A DNA stretch of 10,772 nt from HB2-32-21 sp041603535 (GTDB lineage Bacteria > Pseudomonadota > Gammaproteobacteria > Pseudomonadales > Porticoccaceae), in assembly GCA_041603535.1 (NCBI GenBank), contig JBFIEE010000075.1, forward strand, positions 1 to 10,772. The letters run 5' to 3'. Of this stretch, positions 6,351-10,772 are shown one piece after another. The position numbers and the translations under genes are program-made. Within the stretch, counting starts at the first letter, position 1. Each line of letters begins with the position of its first letter. The notes below the pieces were generated by a model. The model did no database searches. It had not been told where the DNA came from and saw only the letters and a program-made list of their open reading frames with translations.

Positions 6351-7775
6351 ATGTTGAACAAATTATCAAAGGCTCTATCCAGTGCTGTACTGGGTGCTGT
6401 ACTCGTAGCCGCGCCGACCATCACCCTGGCTGCGGACACGCTATCTGAAATATACCAGCTCGCCTTGACCAACGATCCGCAACTGCGGGCCGCCAATGCC
6501 GCGCTTAAAGCAGGCAAAGAGGCTATCCCGCTGGCCCGTGCAGGTTTGCTGCCCAGGATAAGCGCCAGTGTCGAGCTGAGCGACAGTGACGGCGATACTG
6601 GTAGCTCTCGATTCCTCAACTTTGACGGCCAGTCAAGGCCAGCGGGGGCGTTTGGTGATAACGATGACGAAACTGAGTTTTACTCTATTTCCATCAAACA
6701 ACCGCTGTTTGATCTGCCCGCCTGGTTTACCTTCAAGCAGGGCTATGATCTCGACCAACGCGCTGAAGCGCAGTTTGCCGCTGACCAGCAGGCGACTATT
6801 CTTCGTGTCACCGACGCCTACTTTAATGTCCTGCGTGCCAGCGAAAACCTGATCACCTCGCTGGCCGAAGAGCGCGCTATCGGTCGCCAGCTCGAACAGA
6901 CCAAAGAGCGCTTTGATGTCGGTTTATTACCGGTCACAGATGTTCACGAAGCACAGGCCGCTTTCGACTCTGCCTCGGTAAACACGTTGGAAGCCCGGGC
7001 CGCCCTCGATATTGCCTTTGAAGGACTGGAAGTGCTTACGGGCCAACCGCATAATGTTCTCGCAGGCCTTGCTGCCAACTTTCCCGTCACGCAAACAGAA
7101 CCCGCCGATAGTGCATCCTGGGTGGACTTCGCTCAGGCGAATAACTTCGGCCTAAAGGTGGCGCAGTTGTCTACTGCTGCGGCCGAAAAAAATGCTAACG
7201 CAAAAAAAGCTGAGCACTTGCCCACGGTGTCCGCCAGTCTCGGCTATTCAAACTTTCATCGCGACGGCCATTTTGTAGTCGATGACACCAAAGAAATTCA
7301 GCCCTTCGCAGAAGACGATGAACCCACCGTCTTTTCTATAAGAATGGACGCGCCGATATTTACTGGCGGGCTGGTCAGCGCCGAGCGACGCAGGGCTTTT
7401 CAGGAGTATATCCAGGCACAGGAGAACTACCTCCTGGCACAGCGTAATATCACCCAGCAGGCACGCTCCAACCACCGCAAGGTCCAGACCGATGCGGCAC
7501 GGGTGAAGGCTCGCAATCAGGCGATTACTTCCGCACAAAGCGCACTTGAAGCTACTGAAGCTGGCTACGATGTCGGCACACGGAACATAGTCGACGTGCT
7601 GATTTCCCAGCGCACGCTGTACGAAGCGCAACGCAACTATGCCAACGCCCGTTATGACTACATCAACAGCATGCTCAAACTTAAAGAGGTCGCCGGACAG
7701 TTAAGTCCAGAAGATATCAGTCAGCTCGATCAGTGGCTCGATCAAAAACTGGAAATCAGTAAAGCAGGCTCCTAA
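6351..7775 (+). CDS. tolC: TolC family outer-membrane efflux channel
   Basis: Trimeric outer-membrane channel-tunnel that serves tripartite RND/MFS/ABC efflux pumps and type I secretion. The 474-residue precursor has a signal peptide at about 1-28 (Lys4 and Lys7, hydrophobic core, cleavage likely after TLAA). Two OEP repeats follow, at about 30-232 and 255-452. Matches to E. coli TolC include AYFNVLRA (156-163), ERFDVGLLPVTDV (186-198), AGYDVGTRNIVDVL (404-417) and NYANARYDYINSMLKLK (429-445). The E. coli C-terminal tail of about 40 residues after the last helix is largely absent. The segments aligned with the extracellular loops (about 77-110 and 301-326) are strongly acidic. The start is ATG 6351, with GGA at 6340-6342 as ribosome site; an adjacent GTG at 6348 is a possible alternative. 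It is divergent from nudF, and its 3' end overlaps that of waaA. Confidence 0.95.
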   Translation: MLNKLSKALSSAVLGAVLVAAPTITLAADTLSEIYQLALTNDPQLRAANAALKAGKEAIPLARAGLLPRISASVELSDSDGDTGSSRFLNFDGQSRPAGAFGDNDDETEFYSISIKQPLFDLPAWFTFKQGYDLDQRAEAQFAADQQATILRVTDAYFNVLRASENLITSLAEERAIGRQLEQTKERFDVGLLPVTDVHEAQAAFDSASVNTLEARAALDIAFEGLEVLTGQPHNVLAGLAANFPVTQTEPADSASWVDFAQANNFGLKVAQLSTAAAEKNANAKKAEHLPTVSASLGYSNFHRDGHFVVDDTKEIQPFAEDDEPTVFSIRMDAPIFTGGLVSAERRRAFQEYIQAQENYLLAQRNITQQARSNHRKVQTDAARVKARNQAITSAQSALEATEAGYDVGTRNIVDVLISQRTLYEAQRNYANARYDYINSMLKLKEVAGQLSPEDISQLDQWLDQKLEISKAGS

Positions 7776-9030
7776 GGCCGTCACTTAGTTTGAGCAGCGC
7801 GCCCCGGTTGGCGTCCGCGACCGAGCGCGCGGCGTCAGCGAGTCGCTGACGCTCCCCGGCATTCTGTAACAGGTCAATAATTGCCGTCGCGAGCTGCTCG
7901 TCGTTTTTACACAGTTTCAGACCACCCGCTTCCGTGAGTTTGCTGGCCACTTCAACAAAATTGAATAAATGCGGGCCAGTGAGTACCGGCACCCCCCAGG
8001 CTGCGGGTTCAATCAAATTGTGTCCACCGACGGGCACCAGACTACCACCAACAAAAACCATATCGCTGGCACCACAAAACAGCAGTAACTCACCCATGGT
8101 GTCACCTAGCAGTATCTGCACGCCCTGGTCTATGAGGCCGGCCTGACTACGACGAGTAACGGTAAACCCGCTGTCGACACACAGCCTGGCGACGTCATTA
8201 AACCGCTCTGGATGGCGCGGCACCAACACCAGCAACGTGTTTGGCACCACCCGTAGCACCTGGCTGAAGGCGCTGAGAATCTGTTCGTCTTCCCCCCCAT
8301 GTGTACTGGCTGCCAACCAGATCAACCTGCCACCGGGACCCCGCCAGTCAGCCTTAAGTGACGCGGCCCGCTCGCGTAACGCTTCATCAAGCTGCAAATC
8401 AAACTTAATATTGCCAGTGACCACGAGTTTTTCCCGGTCAAGTCCGAGATCGACAAAGCGCTCGCCATCCGCAGGGCTTTGCGCCGCCACCAGACTAATA
8501 TCCCGTAACATTGGTTTACTAAGCGAAGCAATTTTTCGGTACCCAGCCGCAGATTTAGCCGACAGCCGAGCATTAACCACCGCCACCGGTACACCGAGCT
8601 TTCTGCATCTATAAATCAGATTCGGCCACAGCTCGGTTTCCATAATGATCAATATGGCTGGTCTGGTTCGGGCAAAAAAGCGGGTCAGCACATCCGGCAG
8701 GTCATAGGGGGCATAGACATGGTAAACGCTGTCACCAAAGACTTTGCGCACCTGATCGGACCCGGTAGGGGTGGTGGTGGTGACCATGACCAATGCAGCG
8801 GGGTAGTCCACCTGCAGGGCTTTGATCAGCTGCACAGCCGCCAGCGTTTCCCCCACAGAAACCGCATGTACCCAGATAACCCTGCCATTGAACTCAAGGG
8901 CTGGTGCCAGCGCGAAGCGCTCACGCCAGCGCCGGGCATAAGCCGGGGCTCGTCGCGAACGCCACAGCAAACGCAACAGAATCAGCGGCGTCAGGACATA
9001 CAAAAGCGATGTATACAGTGCTCGGGGCAA
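7756..9030 (-). CDS. waaA: 3-deoxy-D-manno-octulosonic acid (Kdo) transferase
   Basis: Membrane-associated GT30 glycosyltransferase that moves Kdo from CMP-Kdo to the lipid IVA precursor at the cytoplasmic face of the inner membrane, an essential step of LPS inner core assembly. The 424 residues are a full family length. An N-terminal hydrophobic anchor (about 7-22, then arginine-rich) comes first. The N-terminal Rossmann domain has HAVSVGE with the catalytic-base equivalent Glu61, and METELWP (130-136). The C-terminal donor domain has GNIKFD (206-211), VPRHPERF (270-277), and GGSLVPVGGHNLIEPAAWG (328-346) for nucleotide-sugar binding. The start is a TTG at 9030, supported by a strong AAGGAAG six bases upstream; no in-frame ATG lies near the conserved N-terminus. 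Its 3' end overlaps tolC by 20 bases, tail to tail. Confidence 0.96.
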   Translation of the reverse strand: MPRALYTSLLYVLTPLILLRLLWRSRRAPAYARRWRERFALAPALEFNGRVIWVHAVSVGETLAAVQLIKALQVDYPAALVMVTTTTPTGSDQVRKVFGDSVYHVYAPYDLPDVLTRFFARTRPAILIIMETELWPNLIYRCRKLGVPVAVVNARLSAKSAAGYRKIASLSKPMLRDISLVAAQSPADGERFVDLGLDREKLVVTGNIKFDLQLDEALRERAASLKADWRGPGGRLIWLAASTHGGEDEQILSAFSQVLRVVPNTLLVLVPRHPERFNDVARLCVDSGFTVTRRSQAGLIDQGVQILLGDTMGELLLFCGASDMVFVGGSLVPVGGHNLIEPAAWGVPVLTGPHLFNFVEVASKLTEAGGLKLCKNDEQLATAIIDLLQNAGERQRLADAARSVADANRGALLKLSDGLRSLLY

Positions 9031-9037
9031 GATGCTT

Positions 9038-9044
9038 CCTTTTT
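9038..9044 (-). promoter_or_regulatory. Ribosome binding site deciding the waaA TTG start
   Basis: The minus strand reads AAAAGGAAGCATC directly before TTG CCC CGA. The AGGA is 6 bases from the TTG, near-ideal spacing, and supports this rare start codon for waaA. Confidence 0.6.
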
Positions 9045-9094
9045 AGCGCAGCATACAGAGCCCGTTGTTTTCCCGCAAAGCTTTTGCCTGAAGC

Positions 9095-9102
9095 GTTATA
9101 CT
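9095..9102. promoter_or_regulatory. Overlapping divergent -10 candidates for waaA and the oxidoreductase gene
   Basis: On the plus strand TATACT (9097-9102) and on the minus strand TATAAC (9100-9095) overlap. Each is close to the TATAAT consensus and lies within 120 bases of the two divergent starts. Neither has a good -35 at 17 bases, so this is a tentative divergent promoter in the 9031-9147 gap. Confidence 0.3.
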
Positions 9103-9147
9103 GATGCCAGTTCAGTTACCTTATTGACCACCCCGCTGATATTCGGA

Positions 9148-10383
9148 TTGACCATTATCAACAGCCCAGCTTTGCCACTGCGCACTATCCACACTGACGT
9201 TACCATCATCGGTGGCGGCATCGCTGGCCTGTGGTTACTTAACCGTCTGCGCAACAACGGTTATACCGCGCTGCTATTTGAACACCAGGCATTAGGCGGT
9301 GGGCAGACCGTTGCCAGCCAGGGCATGATCCACGGCGGTATTAAATACACGCTAAATGGCGCGCTGTCAGGCGCTTCTGAGGCCATCGCCGGTATGCCGG
9401 CGCATTGGCGCCGCTGTTTACGCGGTGAGGGCGACGTAGATTTACGCGGCGGGCAGATATTAAGCGACCACTTCTATCTGTGGTCTGCAAATAGCGCGGC
9501 AGCCAAACTGACAGCTTTCCTGGCGAGCAAAGCGACTCGCGGCCGCGTCGACAGGGTTCGCGGAACAGGCCTCCCGGCACTATTGAAGAACCCGCGCTTC
9601 AAAGGCAGCGTCTACAAACTGGTGGACATGGTGCTCGACGTACCCAGCCTGATCCAGATATTGGCCAATCGGGTAGCAAAACATATTTACCTGCTTGACT
9701 GGCAGCGTGCGCAACTCCTTACCAACAACGCCACCGGCACGACCGAACTGCGAATAGCCGGTGACATGGAGATTCTCAATGTCACCGGCCGCGCCGTGGT
9801 GTTGACGGCAGGGCAGGGTAATGAAGCCCTCCTGCAACAGGCAGGCGCTACTGCACCCATCATGCAGCGCCGCCCCCTGCAACAGGTGATGGTTAAACAC
9901 CGCCATTTGCAGCCGTTTTACGGCCATTGCCTCGGTACTGACACGACACCGCGGCTGACCATATCCAGTCACCCCTGCGCGGACGGTAGCCAGGTATGGT
10001 ATCTGGGCGGAGCACTGGCGGAAAAAGGTGTCGACCTGGCGCCCGAGGCACTTATAAACAACGCCAGAAACGAACTGGCAGCCTTACTACCCTGGGTGGA
10101 TTTGTGCGATGCTCAGTGGGCTACGCTGGCGATAGATCGCGCCGAACCACGCCAGCGAAACCTGGCCCGCCCGGATCAGGCATTCGCTGACTGGGCCACT
10201 GGCTGCTCCAATGTCATTGCGGCATGGCCGACCAAGTTAACGCTTGCTCCCAACCTGAGCACCACCGTTATTGACCTGCTACAGCAACGCGGCATAAGGC
10301 CCGACAATAGACCCTGCCCTGAACTACCGCTACCAAGACCTCCGCTAGCGCTGGCACCCTGGCAACAGGCTTTTGGTGGTTGA
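9148..10383 (+). CDS. FAD-dependent oxidoreductase (DAO fold, glycerol-3-phosphate-dehydrogenase-like)
   Basis: Flavoprotein of the DAO superfamily; substrate unknown. Using TTG 9148 (411 residues), the dinucleotide fold is VTIIGGGIAGLW (18-29) with GxGxxG at Gly22, Gly24 and Gly27 and the ribose-binding acid Glu45 at the end of strand 2. It is followed by TVASQGMIHGGIKY (54-67). The IHGGIKY segment resembles the IHGGLRYL motif of aerobic glycerol-3-phosphate dehydrogenases (GlpD). There is no signal peptide. The frame stays open far upstream but contains no ATG or GTG between the waaA start and the Rossmann motif. Possible starts are TTG at 9124, 9148 or 9172, none with a clear ribosome site; 9172 would begin MPLRTIHTDV, also family-like. 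The stop is two bases before the aldo/keto reductase ATG, so the two are almost certainly co-transcribed and may share a pathway. Confidence 0.85.
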   Translation: MTIINSPALPLRTIHTDVTIIGGGIAGLWLLNRLRNNGYTALLFEHQALGGGQTVASQGMIHGGIKYTLNGALSGASEAIAGMPAHWRRCLRGEGDVDLRGGQILSDHFYLWSANSAAAKLTAFLASKATRGRVDRVRGTGLPALLKNPRFKGSVYKLVDMVLDVPSLIQILANRVAKHIYLLDWQRAQLLTNNATGTTELRIAGDMEILNVTGRAVVLTAGQGNEALLQQAGATAPIMQRRPLQQVMVKHRHLQPFYGHCLGTDTTPRLTISSHPCADGSQVWYLGGALAEKGVDLAPEALINNARNELAALLPWVDLCDAQWATLAIDRAEPRQRNLARPDQAFADWATGCSNVIAAWPTKLTLAPNLSTTVIDLLQQRGIRPDNRPCPELPLPRPPLALAPWQQAFGG

Positions 10384-10385
10384 CC

Positions 10386-10772
10386 ATGATTCCGCAACGT
10401 AGGCTCGGTAATACCGGCATGAAGGTTGGCATCCTTGGACTGGGCACGGTAAAGCTGGGCCGCAATACAGGCGTCAAATACCCCAGCGAGTTTGACCTGC
10501 CAAACGATCGCCAGGCAACGGAACTTATCGCACTGGCTCGGGATCACGGCATCAATCTGATCGATACTGCGCCGGCCTATGGCACCAGCGAGGAACGCCT
10601 GGGTTATTTATTACAGGGCCAACGCGACCACTGGCTGATATGCAGCAAAGTAGGGGAGGAGTTCAACGACGGCCTGTCGAGTTTTAACTTCACACCGGAA
10701 CATACACAGCTAAGTGTTGAGCGGAGTCTGCGACGCCTACGCACCGATGTGCTGGATATTGTACTTGTCCAC
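10386..10772 (+). CDS. Aldo/keto reductase family oxidoreductase, 3' end outside the window
   Basis: NAD(P)H-dependent reductase of the TIM-barrel AKR superfamily; only the first 129 codons are present, so about 40-50% of a typical 270-330-residue protein. Seen: the N-terminal RRLGNTGMKVGILGLGTVKLG (5-25), then the active-site Asp60 and Tyr65 in IDTAPAYGTSEERLG (59-73), Lys88 in ICSKVGEEF, the YLSVERSLxRL-type helix at 108-119, and the fourth tetrad residue, His129 in DIVLVH, the last codon of the window. The tetrad is therefore complete. An insertion VKYPSEFDLPND (30-41) after strand 1 is a distinctive feature of this subgroup. The start ATG follows GGTGGT, which lies in the end of the preceding gene, two bases after its stop: a tight operon. 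Substrate and true cofactor preference cannot be read. Confidence 0.9.
   Translation, partial: MIPQRRLGNTGMKVGILGLGTVKLGRNTGVKYPSEFDLPNDRQATELIALARDHGINLIDTAPAYGTSEERLGYLLQGQRDHWLICSKVGEEFNDGLSSFNFTPEHTQLSVERSLRRLRTDVLDIVLVH

Noticed and set aside
8719..9147. Open reading frame extending the FAD oxidoreductase about 143 codons upstream from an ATG at 8719
   Set aside because: It lies antisense to the conserved waaA coding sequence, has low-complexity Gln/Arg/Gly-rich composition with no domain, and the FAD-binding fold normally starts close to the N-terminus. Only the part from about 9124 onward is credible.
9123..9154. Direct repeat ATTGACCA at 9123-9130 and 9147-9154
   Set aside because: Eight bases, two copies, 24 apart, partly inside the coding region of the oxidoreductase; not enough to claim a binding site.
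1..10772. A hidden defence, mobile or biosynthetic system in the window
   Set aside because: All positions over a few hundred bases are filled by recognisable core genes in an order known from other gammaproteobacteria. No integrase, transposase, terminal repeats, CRISPR repeats, toxin-antitoxin pair or tRNA attachment site was found on either strand.

Overview
The window is a conserved core-genome segment from a gammaproteobacterium. It is not an obvious mobile or accessory region: I see no rRNA, tRNA, IS element, prophage gene or CRISPR array. The gene set and order (parC, parE, yqiA, cpdA, yqiB, nudF on the minus strand, with tolC divergent from nudF) match the classic E. coli/Pseudomonas locus. 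Next to it lie waaA, an FAD-dependent oxidoreductase and an aldo/keto reductase. The protein sequences resemble E. coli closely in ParC/ParE and more loosely in the others. Very acidic surface loops in TolC suggest, weakly, a marine or halotolerant member; the genus cannot be fixed from the sequence alone.

Bases 1-6225 (minus strand): the topoisomerase IV A subunit gene parC runs off the left edge and has its first 482 codons in the window. Upstream of it, in the same direction, lie complete parE, yqiA (esterase-like, with a 4-base ATGA overlap with parE), cpdA (cAMP phosphodiesterase), yqiB (DUF1249) and nudF (ADP-ribose pyrophosphatase). A 208-base gap with a good TATAAT box separates cpdA from yqiA. 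The run therefore probably divides into nudF-yqiB-cpdA (nucleotide signalling and clean-up) and yqiA-parE(-parC) (chromosome decatenation).

Bases 6226-6350: a 125-base divergent promoter region between nudF and tolC. It contains a perfect 9+9 inverted repeat and further symmetry, and is the most interesting non-coding element here. Bases 6351-7775 (+): tolC, the outer-membrane channel of efflux and type I secretion systems. Bases 7756-9030 (-): waaA (Kdo transferase of lipid A assembly), whose 3' end overlaps the 3' end of tolC by 20 bases. Bases 9031-9147: a short divergent promoter region. Bases 9148-10383 (+): an FAD oxidoreductase with a glycerol-3-phosphate-dehydrogenase-like HGG motif. 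Two bases later, an aldo/keto reductase starts at 10386 and is cut by the right edge exactly at its catalytic His.

The genes cover DNA topology, nucleotide second messengers, envelope export and LPS core synthesis. No new defence or mobile system is visible. The points worth a second look are the operator-like palindrome, the uncharacterised oxidoreductase/reductase pair, unusually frequent non-ATG starts, the tolC/waaA 3' overlap and the acidic TolC loops.
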